Part shown: one piece after another, positions 7,720 to 16,215 of the stretch
Position numbering within the stretch: position 1 is the first letter of the stretch
How the letters are laid out: each line of letters opens with the position of its first letter
Source: CAZLNO01 sp964561005
Lineage (GTDB): Bacteria; Pseudomonadota; Alphaproteobacteria; Kiloniellales; Rhodovibrionaceae
DNA length: 24,351 bases
Reading direction: 5' to 3'
Assembly: GCA_964561005.1 (NCBI GenBank)
Contig: CAZLNO010000060.1
Location: 1-24,351 of the forward strand
Notes under the pieces: generated by a model
The model's database searches: none
The model's input: only the letters and a program-made list of their open reading frames with translations
What the model was told of the DNA's origin: nothing
Made by a program: the position numbers and the translations under genes

Positions 7720-8184
7720 ATGGAGATCGCTGAGTTGATCCGCCCGGAGGCCGTGGTCCCGCAACTGCGGGTGACCAGCAAGAAGCAGGCCCTGCAGGAG
7801 CTGGCCCGGCGTGCCTCCCAGCTCACCGGCCTGCCCGAGCGGCGCATTTTCGAGGTGCTGATCGAGCGCGAGCGGCTGGGCACGACGGGCGTGGGCAACG
7901 GGATCGCGATCCCGCACGGCAAGCTTTCCGAGCTTGACCGCCTCTACGCGCTGTTCGCCCGGCTGGAGACGCCGGTCGACTTCGACGCGATCGACGAGCA
8001 GCCGGTGGACCTGATCTGCGTGCTGCTGGCCCCGGAAAGCGCCGGGGCCGATCACCTGAAGGCCCTGGCGCGGGTCTCCCGTCTGCTGCGCGATCGCTCG
8101 GTCTGCGAGAAGATCCGGGGCAGCGAAAGCGCCGACGCCATCTACGCCATCCTCACGGAGTCGGCGGCCAGCCACGCGGCGTGA
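7720..8184 (+). CDS. ptsN: PTS IIA-like nitrogen regulatory protein PtsN
   Basis: A 154-residue EIIA-Ntr protein of the regulatory nitrogen phosphotransferase system. It accepts phosphate from NPr and modulates targets such as potassium transport and sensor kinases rather than importing sugar. The phosphorylated histidine is H66 in GIAIPHGKL, inside the conserved TTGVGNGIAIPHGK stretch. PVDLICVLLAPESAGADHLK and the C-terminal helix complete a full-length EIIA fold. It follows hpf by 35 bases and is probably co-transcribed with it. It is convergent with the DUF1150 gene. Function is family-based. Confidence 0.94.
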   Translation: MEIAELIRPEAVVPQLRVTSKKQALQELARRASQLTGLPERRIFEVLIERERLGTTGVGNGIAIPHGKLSELDRLYALFARLETPVDFDAIDEQPVDLICVLLAPESAGADHLKALARVSRLLRDRSVCEKIRGSESADAIYAILTESAASHAA

Positions 8185-8236
8185 GGCCGGGGCGGCCGCG
8201 AAGATTGTCAGTGAAACGCGAAGTCCTCGCCCGCGC

Positions 8237-8452
8237 TCAATGCACGCTGACCGGCTCCAGTTCGTGCTGGCGGATCGCGGAGAAGGCGGTGCCGCGATCG
8301 GCCATGAGCGCCATCTGCGTGCCGTCGGCGGCGTGAATGGCGTAGTAGGTCTGGTCGTTCTTGGTTACCGTCTTGACATAGGCCACGTCGTTGACGCCCC
8401 AGACGGCCAGATCCTGCTGGCTGATGGTGTTCTGAAAGTCCTGCTTCTGCAT
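8237..8452 (-). CDS. DUF1150 family small protein
   Basis: A 71-residue small acidic protein of the alphaproteobacterial DUF1150 family, of unknown function. Visible conserved pieces are DLAVWGVNDVAYVKTV and YAIHAADGTQMALMADRGTA. The start at 8452 is supported by AGGAG about nine bases upstream; an in-frame ATG at 8512 would add 20 residues upstream of that site. It lies 83 bases downstream of hsp20 on the same strand, a pairing seen repeatedly in Alphaproteobacteria, so co-expression under heat shock is likely. Confidence 0.8.
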   Translation of the reverse strand: MQKQDFQNTISQQDLAVWGVNDVAYVKTVTKNDQTYYAIHAADGTQMALMADRGTAFSAIRQHELEPVSVH

Positions 8453-8535
8453 CGGCTCAACTCCTGTGCGGCAGTTGCCGGCACGTGCTCCCCTTTCCAT
8501 GACATCGGGCAAGCACGACCGTTTGTCCAGGCGAC

Positions 8536-9030
8536 TCAGCCCCGCTCGCGCGCCGCGTTCCCCGGTTCCCGCATCCCGGCCGCACGCTGCCGGCGGGCCG
8601 GTATCTCCTCCTGGACCCGCTGGCCGGTCTTGATCTCCACGGTGCGGACCTTCGGATCGGGCCGGACATGGCGGAGATCGATGTTCAGCAGGCCGTTGTC
8701 CAGGCTGGCGCCTACCACCTCGATCCCTTCCGACAGCACGAAGCTGCGCTGGAACTGACGCGAGGCGATACCGCGGTGGAGGAACACGCGTCCCGAGTCG
8801 TCGTCCTGCTGGCGGCCCCGGATGACGAGCTGGGTGTCCTCGATCCGAACCTCCAGATCGTCGGGACCGAAGCCCGCCACGGCCAGGGTGATCCGCAGGT
8901 GGTCCTCGCCGAGCTGCTCCACGTTGTAGGGCGGATAGCCGTCGGTGGTCTTCGACACACGGTCGAGCGCGCGCTCGAAGTGCTCGAATCCGAGCAGCAG
9001 CGGGCTGTTGAACACCGAGACACGAGACAT
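8536..9030 (-). CDS. Hsp20/IbpA-type small heat shock protein
   Basis: A 164-residue alpha-crystallin-domain holdase chaperone that binds unfolding proteins in the cytoplasm. The N-terminus FNSPLLLGFEHFERALDR is typical of alphaproteobacterial Hsp20. The crystallin domain (about 33-130) includes PPYNVEQLGEDHLRITLAVA, then LVIRGRQ and FQRSFVLSEGIEVVGASLDN, with LLNIDL closing it. The C-terminus is basic and flexible. The ATG at 9030 is set by GAGGAGG six bases upstream; the longer frame to 9195 lacks conservation. Its leader looks like a ROSE RNA thermometer, and a sigma-32-like promoter lies before it. Confidence 0.93.
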   Translation of the reverse strand: MSRVSVFNSPLLLGFEHFERALDRVSKTTDGYPPYNVEQLGEDHLRITLAVAGFGPDDLEVRIEDTQLVIRGRQQDDDSGRVFLHRGIASRQFQRSFVLSEGIEVVGASLDNGLLNIDLRHVRPDPKVRTVEIKTGQRVQEEIPARRQRAAGMREPGNAARERG

Positions 9031-9060
9031 GTAACCGCCTCCTCGTTCGAGCAAGGCTGC
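9031..9060 (-). promoter_or_regulatory. ROSE-like RNA thermometer hairpin of hsp20
   Basis: Read on the minus strand, CCTTGCTC (9056-9049), the loop GAAC and GAGGAGG (9044-9038) fold into a hairpin that buries the whole Shine-Dalgarno sequence. The pairing leaves a G opposite a G inside TTGCT/AGGAG, the hallmark of ROSE thermometers in alphaproteobacterial small heat-shock genes. A further G-C pair (9057/9037) extends it. A second small hairpin, CCGT/ACGG, lies upstream at about 9081-9093 in the same leader. Confidence 0.6.
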
Positions 9061-9136
9061 TTCTCGATGCCGCCGGACCCCGTCGCGAACGGCGATCCGA
9101 GGGCGCGCGGCCCAGACTGGCGCCACGCCTGTCAAT

Positions 9137-9165
9137 AATTGGGCACCGCCGTCGGGGGCGTCAAG
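9137..9165 (-). promoter_or_regulatory. Sigma-32-like (RpoH) heat-shock promoter of hsp20
   Basis: On the minus strand, CTTGACG (9165-9159) is followed after 14 bases by GCCCAATT (9144-9137), close to the heat-shock consensus CTTGAAA / CCCCATNT. Transcription would begin near 9130, giving a leader of about 100 bases that contains the ROSE-like hairpin. A nearby TTGACA (9135-9130) has no usable -10 downstream and was not preferred. Confidence 0.5.
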
Positions 9166-9336
9166 CAAGAGCGGTCGCCGAGTTTGGTGCAACATGGGAC
9201 CGCGGGGGCGGGGCGACCGGCGCGGCGCCTCTCCCTTGCCAGTGACGCGGCGAAGGGCCTAGGCTCGCGCAAGGATGCCGTCGTCGCGGCGACGATCTTG
9301 CGACCGGTAGCGACGCGACCTGGGGGAGGGACACGG

Positions 9337-11616
<2,280 letters not shown>

Positions 11617-11797
11617 GGCCGCAGCTCGGCGCCTCTGGCTCGTGGGCGCGCTTGCCGATTATATACTGAAAACCATTTGCCGAAGCATCTTTGCGACTTC
11701 AAATTCCATTGAACAGTCGACACCAGAGTGACGGCGAGCGCACCGTTGCTGAGATTATGGCAGCTCAGGGCAAACGGCTGATGCATAAGCAACCAAA

Positions 11798-12247
11798 TTA
11801 AGTATTCTTTTTCTTGCTGGGGCACACCTCATGTTGAGGGTCCCACCAAAGGATACGCAGGGTTGCTACGTCTCGGACACCCCAAATGCGCTGAGGCCCG
11901 GTGAGTCGCAGCGAAAACAACTCATCCACGTCGCTTGCAACCTGATTTTGACGATCTTGCGCTAATTTAGTCAGTTCGGAGCAGCGTATAAAATGGCTAC
12001 CAGTGGGACCATCTATTTCGGCCCACGTCATCGTTTCAAATTCATGCAACTTAGGAATAACCTCAGTAAGAAGGTGATTTATATCAATCTGATTGAAGGC
12101 CCACGGACCATCTAGGTCCACTCTATCCAAGCGCCATTTAAAATATTGACGTGGAATATCATCCGCTTTGTGTCCACCACGAGGCACTTTACCCAATGGT
12201 GGGTCGCTTGAGCGGCTTGGCTTTTTGTTTTTGCGCTTTGCAGCCAC
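11798..12247 (-). CDS. Small basic protein, candidate toxin partner of the Panacea gene
   Basis: A 149-residue protein not assigned to a named family here. The N-terminus is strongly basic (AAKRKNKKPSRSSDPP). A middle helical region contains ELTKLAQDRQNQVASDVDEL, and the C-terminus carries the conserved-looking segment FSLRLTGPQRIWGVRD and ILWWDPQHEVCPSKKKNT. A strand with RIWG followed by a WWDP-H turn resembles the C-terminal part of small RelE/HigB-type nucleases, but this is a weak resemblance. The start is GTG (12247), five bases after the stop of the Panacea gene, so the two are co-translated. Antitoxin-first order with a small partner fits a toxin-antitoxin pair. The function is inferred from context. 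Confidence 0.6.
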   Translation of the reverse strand: MAAKRKNKKPSRSSDPPLGKVPRGGHKADDIPRQYFKWRLDRVDLDGPWAFNQIDINHLLTEVIPKLHEFETMTWAEIDGPTGSHFIRCSELTKLAQDRQNQVASDVDELFSLRLTGPQRIWGVRDVATLRILWWDPQHEVCPSKKKNT

Positions 12248-12252
12248 TTTAA

Positions 12253-12693
12253 CTACACGTCTGGCGGAAGGCTTTCGTAGTATTGAGCCATCGAATCAAG
12301 AGTGATTTCGTTTCGCGACGGAACGCCGTCAGGCAATCCACCCCGAGCCTCTCGCCACGGTGCTTCTAGGTGCGTCAGATCACTAAGCCACTGTGGGCTT
12401 TTGTCGCCGTAATACGCAAGAATAGCCTCGATTGTGTCCCGCGCATCAGCGTCAAGATTGTCGGGATTGCCAGTTCCCAATTCGGCTACCATGAATTGCC
12501 CGCGATGCTGATCATAGAGCGACGGGCATACTGGACCGTTCGCCCAAGCCTCAATGCGTTCATTGAACAAGGGCCGCCCATCCCAGACCAGCGACCAAGC
12601 TTGGGCGTAGTAGGCCAATTTTTGCAGCTTCCAAGCCGTCACAGGGCCTATTCTGCGAAGGATGTAGGCCGCAACATCATGCACATTGGCCAT
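12253..12693 (-). CDS. Panacea domain (DUF4065, SocA-like) antitoxin candidate
   Basis: A 146-residue protein of the DUF4065/Panacea family, which includes the SocA proteolytic adaptor/antitoxin and antitoxins that neutralise many unrelated toxins. The diagnostic N-terminal block is VAAYILRRIGPVTAWKLQKL, then YYAQAWSLVWDGRPLF, ERIEAWANGPVCPSLYDQHR and DTIEAILAYYGDKSPQWLSD. The ATG at 12693 is preceded by GGAGGGG at good spacing; an in-frame ATG at 12744 lies upstream of that site and was rejected. It overlaps a possible short leader ORF and is followed by the basic partner gene. The domain is clear; the antitoxin role is inferred from family and gene pairing. Confidence 0.85.
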   Translation of the reverse strand: MANVHDVAAYILRRIGPVTAWKLQKLAYYAQAWSLVWDGRPLFNERIEAWANGPVCPSLYDQHRGQFMVAELGTGNPDNLDADARDTIEAILAYYGDKSPQWLSDLTHLEAPWREARGGLPDGVPSRNEITLDSMAQYYESLPPDV

Positions 12694-12754
12694 TGTCGAC
12701 CCCTCCTCTCTTATCTCCATCAAACGTGTGGTTACTCGGCCCAATCTTCAACAT
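12677..12754 (-). CDS. Possible 25-residue leader ORF ahead of the Panacea gene
   Basis: An ATG at 12754 is preceded by TAAGGAGGTG, a near-perfect Shine-Dalgarno sequence nine bases away. It would encode MLKIGPSNHTFDGDKRGGVD plus five residues, ending inside the Panacea start region (17-base overlap). The frame is open further upstream and reads VRPLGFKEVLAD just before the ATG, which looks protein-like, so this could instead be the tail of a decayed gene. Not recognised; low confidence. Confidence 0.3.
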   Translation of the reverse strand: MLKIGPSNHTFDGDKRGGVDNGQCA

Positions 12755-12902
12755 GTCCGCCAGCACCTCCTTAAAACCAAGCGGACGCACGCTTACTGTC
12801 TTCTGGGCGGTGCTGTGCTCCGAGTCGCCACCCTAGCGACCGGAAACCTGCCAATGAGTTACGCTACTAGGTGAGTCCCCACTCCGACCACAGGACACCA
12901 GT

Positions 12903-12983
12903 GCCGGAGACGGTAGACAGGTCAGCCTTGGAACCTGATCGGCCTCAAAGCCCTTCCGGGTTCTATCCCTAGTTGGGGCACCA
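12903..12983 (+). pseudogene. Degenerate tRNA-Leu-like sequence ending in CCA
   Basis: The sequence begins GCCGGAG, contains the tRNA-Leu-like D-loop piece GGTAGAC, then a six-pair stem GGTCAG/CTGATC around CCTTGGAAC, a variable arm GGC/GCC, a T-arm CCGGG-TTCTATC-CCTAG and ends TTGGGGCACCA. The acceptor pairs at only five of seven positions, the T stem at four of five, the D-arm is truncated and the T-loop lacks the conserved purine after TTC. An alternative 5' strand, GTCCCCA at 12875, pairs better with TTGGGGC (six of seven) but makes the element 109 bases long. It is probably nonfunctional as a tRNA and may mark an old integration site. Confidence 0.4.
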
Positions 12984-13118
12984 TGTCCCTTTGCCACAAA
13001 GGCACTAACAAATTCTTTCTTTGCGAAATTCAATGGGGCTGGACGGGCGCCAGCGTGCAACACGCATGAACCCCCTTATCCTTTCGTTCTTACGCCAATG
13101 ATGTCTCGACCGGTTTTA

Positions 13119-13133
13119 TGTGCATTGTGCACA
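13119..13133. repeat. Exact inverted repeat upstream of phoR
   Basis: TGTGCA-TTG-TGCACA, six-base arms around three bases. This is the size of a dimeric regulator site, but no regulator is identified. Confidence 0.35.
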
Positions 13134-13175
13134 GGTTCCCCAGGATTCACAATGACCGGCCTTACGTGCTAATGT

Positions 13176-13187
13176 ATTGTTAACAAT
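13176..13187. repeat. 12-base perfect palindrome upstream of phoR
   Basis: ATTGTTAACAAT is its own reverse complement and lies in an AT-rich stretch about 200 bases before phoR. A related half, GTTCAACAAC, follows immediately. It could be an operator or a chance AT-rich palindrome. Confidence 0.3.
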
Positions 13188-13282
13188 TTCGTTCAACAAC
13201 TTCTTTATGTAATTCTAGGTCCGTGAAATTGCCAATCCTGGCGCGCTTGCGCGGCTGCCACGGAAGTTTCATCTTCCCGTCG

Positions 13283-13312
13283 TTGGCACATTTTCCAGTC
13301 CGGCCATATCGT
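13283..13312 (+). promoter_or_regulatory. Candidate sigma-70 promoter for phoR
   Basis: TTGGCA (13283-13288) and CATATC/TATCGT (13305-13312) are 16-18 bases apart. A small hairpin, CGTTTT-CGG-AAAACG (13310-13324), sits at the expected transcription start. No PHO box was seen here, so phoR may be expressed constitutively, unlike pstS. Confidence 0.4.
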
Positions 13313-13382
13313 TTTCGGAAAACGGTGCCGTTGTGCCGGTCGGGCGTGTGATCGACGGCCAGGGGACGGGCGCTCGCGAGTC

Positions 13383-14813
13383 ATGCTGAAGCAGCGATAT
13401 CACGCAAACCTGCCGCGCACGGCGGTGCTGCTGTCGGCGCCGGCCTGGGGGGTGTTGGCGGTCCTGGCGGTCGCCGGCGGTCTGTCGATCCTTCTGGCGC
13501 TGGCCGGCGGGCTCGTCGTGCTGGCCGGCGTCGGCGCCTTGCTGACCCATCACTACCGCGACCTGAACACGCTGCGCGCCTATGTCGACAGTCTGCGCGC
13601 GCGCTGGCAGGGCGGGCGCGCCCCGCCGGAACCGCCGGCGGTGTCCTCCCCCGGCCTGGACCCCGAGCTGCCCGGCGTCCTGGCGGAGAACGCGCGCCAG
13701 CGCGACGCCCAGCGGCACGAGCTCGACGCGGCGATCCGCGGCAGCGAGGTGGTGCTGAACGGGCTGCCCGACCCGCTGCTGCTGCTGGACGGCGAGGGTG
13801 TGATTCGGCGCGCCAACCCGGCCGCCCGACAGCTTCTCGGCCCCCGCGTCGAGGGGCGCCCGCTGGCCAAGGTGCTCCGCCATCCCGACCTCTTGCAGGC
13901 CGTCGACCGCGTGCTGAACGGGGGTGCCGAGGGCGAGGTCGAGTTCACCCTGGCCGGCGCCATCGAACGCTATCTCAGCGCCCGCGTGGCCCGGCTGGAG
14001 GGGACGGGGCCGGCGGACACGGCCGCCGTGCTGTCGCTGCACGACGTGACCGCCATCCGGCGCGCCGAGCAGATGCGCGCCGACTTCGTCGCCAACGCCA
14101 GCCACGAGTTGCGCACGCCGCTGTCCAGCCTGCTGGGCTTCATCGAGACGCTGCAGGGGCCGGCCAGCGACGACCCCGAGGCGCGCGAGCGCTTTCTGCC
14201 GATCATGCTGGAGCAGGCGCGGCGCATGTCCACTCTGGTGGAGGATCTGCTGTCGCTGTCGCGCATCGAGCTGGACGAGCACACCCCGCCCACGGGACAG
14301 GCCGACCTGGCCAGAATCCTGGAGCGCGTGAAAAGCTCGCTGGAGCTGCGCGCGCAGAAGAAGGACATGACGATCGAGCTGGAAATCGCTTCGGGGACCA
14401 CGGAGGTCGTGGGCGACGAGGACCAGCTCACCCAGGTCATGCAGAACCTGGTGGACAACGCCGTCAAGTACGGCAGGCCGGGCACGCCGATCCGGGTCGT
14501 CGCGGGACCGGCCAGCGAGACGCCCGGCCGTCCCTCGCGCCCCGCGCGGCGCGGCGTCGCGGTTTCGGTGATCGACCAGGGCGAGGGCATCGCGCGCGAG
14601 CACATCCCGCGCCTGACCGAGCGCTTCTACCGCGTGGACACCGCCCGCTCGCGCGAACTGGGCGGCACCGGCCTGGGCCTGGCCATCGTCAAGCACATCG
14701 TCAACCGCCACCGCGGCCAGCTCGAGGTGGACAGCACCCCCGGCGAGGGCAGCCGCTTCACCGTCTACCTGCCCGTCCGGACGCCGCGGGCGGATGGCCG
14801 GGCGGCGGCGTGA
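13383..14813 (+). CDS. phoR: Phosphate regulon sensor histidine kinase PhoR
   Basis: A 476-residue inner-membrane kinase that phosphorylates PhoB when phosphate is scarce. Two hydrophobic segments at the N-terminus (about 14-31 and 33-54) are joined with almost no periplasmic loop, as expected for PhoR, which reads the transporter via PhoU instead of sensing phosphate itself. A PAS domain follows (about 120-225, LNGLPDPLLLLDGEGVIRRA). The HisKA box FVANASHELRTPLSS holds H241. The ATPase part has the N box NLVDNAVKYG (355-364), G1 DQGEGI (398-403) and G2 GGTGLGLAI (427-435). The ATG at 13383 begins directly before the hydrophobic region. It heads the Pho cluster. Confidence 0.94.
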   Translation: MLKQRYHANLPRTAVLLSAPAWGVLAVLAVAGGLSILLALAGGLVVLAGVGALLTHHYRDLNTLRAYVDSLRARWQGGRAPPEPPAVSSPGLDPELPGVLAENARQRDAQRHELDAAIRGSEVVLNGLPDPLLLLDGEGVIRRANPAARQLLGPRVEGRPLAKVLRHPDLLQAVDRVLNGGAEGEVEFTLAGAIERYLSARVARLEGTGPADTAAVLSLHDVTAIRRAEQMRADFVANASHELRTPLSSLLGFIETLQGPASDDPEARERFLPIMLEQARRMSTLVEDLLSLSRIELDEHTPPTGQADLARILERVKSSLELRAQKKDMTIELEIASGTTEVVGDEDQLTQVMQNLVDNAVKYGRPGTPIRVVAGPASETPGRPSRPARRGVAVSVIDQGEGIAREHIPRLTERFYRVDTARSRELGGTGLGLAIVKHIVNRHRGQLEVDSTPGEGSRFTVYLPVRTPRADGRAAA

Positions 14814-15124
14814 GGCTGGCGAAAAATCCGCCGGCGCCGGCGCCGGCTGTCATCAAACCGTAATCGACCTGTCGTAAAACCCACGTCGTCACGGATTACC
14901 AATGGCGCCGGCCGTTCGGCATGGCCGGGCGGCATGGCCGAGCGGCAGCCCATCCCAGCTCGGCAGGCAGCCATGGGGTGACGCCAACTCCAGAACGCAT
15001 TGGAGTCGTAATCGCAATGAAGCGAAGTCTCGCCATTGTCTCGGTCGAGACGGTGGGCATGGTTGCCGCGAAGCCCGTAGTGGGACGACGGCTGCCGCAC
15101 TTTTTTCAAATGGGAGGAGCCAAC
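14814..15124. other. phoR-pstS intergenic region with leader
   Basis: This 311-base gap holds GC-rich GCCGGC repeats (about 14830-14846) just after phoR, the PHO box and promoter of pstS, a tandem copy of GGCATGGCCG (about 14918-14940) and a leader hairpin GTCTC-GGTC-GAGAC (15038-15051). The pstS frame is open upstream to 14921, but the signal peptide and ribosome-binding site place the start at 15125. Confidence 0.5.
14847..14879 (+). promoter_or_regulatory. PHO box (PhoB binding site) of pstS
   Basis: Three tandem 11-base units start at 14847, 14858 and 14869: CTGTCATCAAA, CCGTAATCGAC and CTGTCGTAAAA. Each is a seven-base CTGTCAT-like half-site with a four-base spacer, the exact PhoB spacing. 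The last unit sits where a -35 would be for a -10 at GATTAC (14894-14899). This places pstS and downstream genes under PhoB control. Confidence 0.8.
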
Positions 15125-16132
15125 ATGCGACGTATCGCATATGCGATCGCAACCATGAGCCTTGCGCTGGGAGGCGGCCACATTGCCAGCCCGGCGATGG
15201 CGCAGGAGACAGTCCTGGCCGACGGTTCGAGCACCGTCTTCCCCATCACCGAGGCGGTTGCCGAGGAGTTCCAGAAGAGCACCGATTACCGGATGACCGT
15301 CGGCGTCTCCGGCACCGGCGGCGGCTTCAGCAAGTTCTGCCGCGGCGAGACGGACCTTTCCGGTGCTTCCCGGCCGATCCGGCCCGGCGAGCGCGAAACG
15401 TGCGAGGAGAACGGCATCGAGTATTACGAGGTGCCGGTCGCGATGGACGCCATGGCGGTGATGGTGAACCCGCGCAACGACTGGGTTGATTACCTCACGG
15501 TCGAAGAACTCCAAAAGGTCTGGCGTCCCGAGGCGGAGGGAAAGATCACCAACTGGAACCAGATCCGCGAGGAATTTCCGGATCGGGAACTGTCTCTCTA
15601 CGGCGCCGGTACGGACTCCGGGACCTACGACTATTTCACGGCCGCGATCGTGGGCAAGGAGCACTCCAGCCGCGGCGATTTCATGGCGAGCGAGGACGAC
15701 AACGTCCTGGTGCAGGGAATTGCCAACGATCCCAGCGCGTTGGGCTTCTTCGGCCTCGCCTACTACGAACAGAACTCAAATAAGCTGAAGCGGGTGCCCA
15801 TCTCGTACAACGGCAGCGACCCCGTGCTGCCGAGTGTCGACACCGCCGAAAGCGGCGAATACCAACCCCTGACGCGGCCCCTGTTCCTGTACGTCAAGAA
15901 GTCGTCGTACGAGGGCAAGGAATCCGTGCGGGCTTTCGTCCACGACTTCGTGCTCAATCCTGATCTCATGCGCAAGCTCGTGCGAGAGGTCGGCTACGTG
16001 TCGATCCCCGCGGAGGCCTTTCGCAAGTCCGAGGATCTCTTCGAAAACGAGAGAACGGGGACGGCCTTCGCCAGCGGGTCCCAAATCGGGGTTTCGATCC
16101 AGGATCTGCTTGAGTTGGAGCGCGTCAACTGA
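15125..16132 (+). CDS. pstS: Phosphate ABC transporter substrate-binding protein PstS
   Basis: A 335-residue periplasmic phosphate-binding protein that delivers phosphate to PstCA. The signal peptide (RRIAYAIAT.. with cleavage at AMA-QE, about residue 26) is followed by DGSSTVFPITEAVAEEFQ and the phosphate-contact region GVSGTGGGFSKFCRGETDLS, then SRPI. YGAGTDSGTYDYFTAAI supplies further binding residues. The start at 15125 is set by GGGAGGAG upstream and by the signal peptide. It is of the SphX-like type. The gene is noticeably less GC-rich than phoR, phoU and phoB. A strong stem-loop separates it from pstC. Confidence 0.94.
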   Translation: MRRIAYAIATMSLALGGGHIASPAMAQETVLADGSSTVFPITEAVAEEFQKSTDYRMTVGVSGTGGGFSKFCRGETDLSGASRPIRPGERETCEENGIEYYEVPVAMDAMAVMVNPRNDWVDYLTVEELQKVWRPEAEGKITNWNQIREEFPDRELSLYGAGTDSGTYDYFTAAIVGKEHSSRGDFMASEDDNVLVQGIANDPSALGFFGLAYYEQNSNKLKRVPISYNGSDPVLPSVDTAESGEYQPLTRPLFLYVKKSSYEGKESVRAFVHDFVLNPDLMRKLVREVGYVSIPAEAFRKSEDLFENERTGTAFASGSQIGVSIQDLLELERVN

Positions 16133-16159
16133 CAGCGACGCGCGATCCGCATAGCGTGC

Positions 16160-16188
16160 GTGGAAGCCGGCCGTGGGCCGGCTTCCAC
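16160..16188 (+). terminator. Strong stem-loop between pstS and pstC
   Basis: Exact 13-base arms, GTGGAAGCCGGCC and GGCCGGCTTCCAC, around a three-base loop. There is no T tract, so full termination is unlikely. A partial terminator or an mRNA-stabilising structure that keeps pstS expression above that of the membrane genes is more likely. Confidence 0.7.
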
Positions 16189-16215
16189 TCGGCTGGAAAG
16201 CTGTGATTCGACCCA

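Larger units (their letters stand above)
9031..9336. other. Divergent intergenic region between hsp20 and the malic enzyme gene
   Basis: This 306-base spacer holds the hsp20 leader and promoter on the minus strand. On the plus strand side it has only a weak promoter candidate, TTGCCA with CTAGGC 17 bases later (about 9238-9266), and an inverted repeat CGTCG-N6-CGACG (about 9279-9295). The plus-strand reading frame stays open from 9139, but its product ahead of 9337 shows no malic enzyme homology. Confidence 0.5.
11617..13382. other. AT-richer accessory islet
   Basis: Between the malic enzyme gene and phoR the base composition drops visibly below the GC-rich flanks, and codon use in the two minus-strand genes is mixed, with many A/T third positions. 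The islet carries a Panacea-type gene, its partner, a degenerate tRNA-like sequence and long non-coding stretches. No integrase, transposase or clear terminal repeats were found, so it may be the remnant of a larger insertion. Boundaries are approximate. Confidence 0.6.
12694..13382. other. 689-base non-coding stretch between the Panacea gene and phoR
   Basis: Besides the short leader ORF, this stretch holds a tRNA-like remnant (about 12875-12983), an exact hairpin CCTTTG-CCA-CAAAGG (12988-13002) without a T tract, two exact palindromes (13119-13133 and 13176-13187) and a promoter candidate for phoR. The minus-strand open frame covering 12833-13063 overlaps the tRNA-like part and has no recognisable domain, so it is not annotated as a gene. 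Confidence 0.5.

Noticed and set aside
9130..9135. TTGACA on the minus strand as the hsp20 -35
   Set aside because: No acceptable -10 lies 15-19 bases downstream; the CTTGACG/GCCCAATT pair slightly upstream fits better.
9139..9336. N-terminal extension of the malic enzyme by 66 codons
   Set aside because: The extra sequence has no malic enzyme homology and overlaps the hsp20 promoter; the GTG at 9337 has a strong ribosome-binding site.
12875..13060. Two-piece (permuted) tmRNA, suggested by a CCA end followed by GGGGCTGGACGGG
   Set aside because: The GGGGCTG strand does not pair with TTGGGGC, and no tag-peptide reading frame or pseudoknots were visible.
12833..13063. Minus-strand 76-codon ORF upstream of the Panacea gene
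   Set aside because: It reads through the tRNA-like sequence in antisense; the product (GAPTRDRTRK...) is the kind of spurious peptide such regions give.
14921..15124. Longer PstS starting at 14921 or at the ATG near 15017
   Set aside because: The signal peptide and GGGAGGAG site fix the start at 15125; the upstream residues would block a normal signal peptide.
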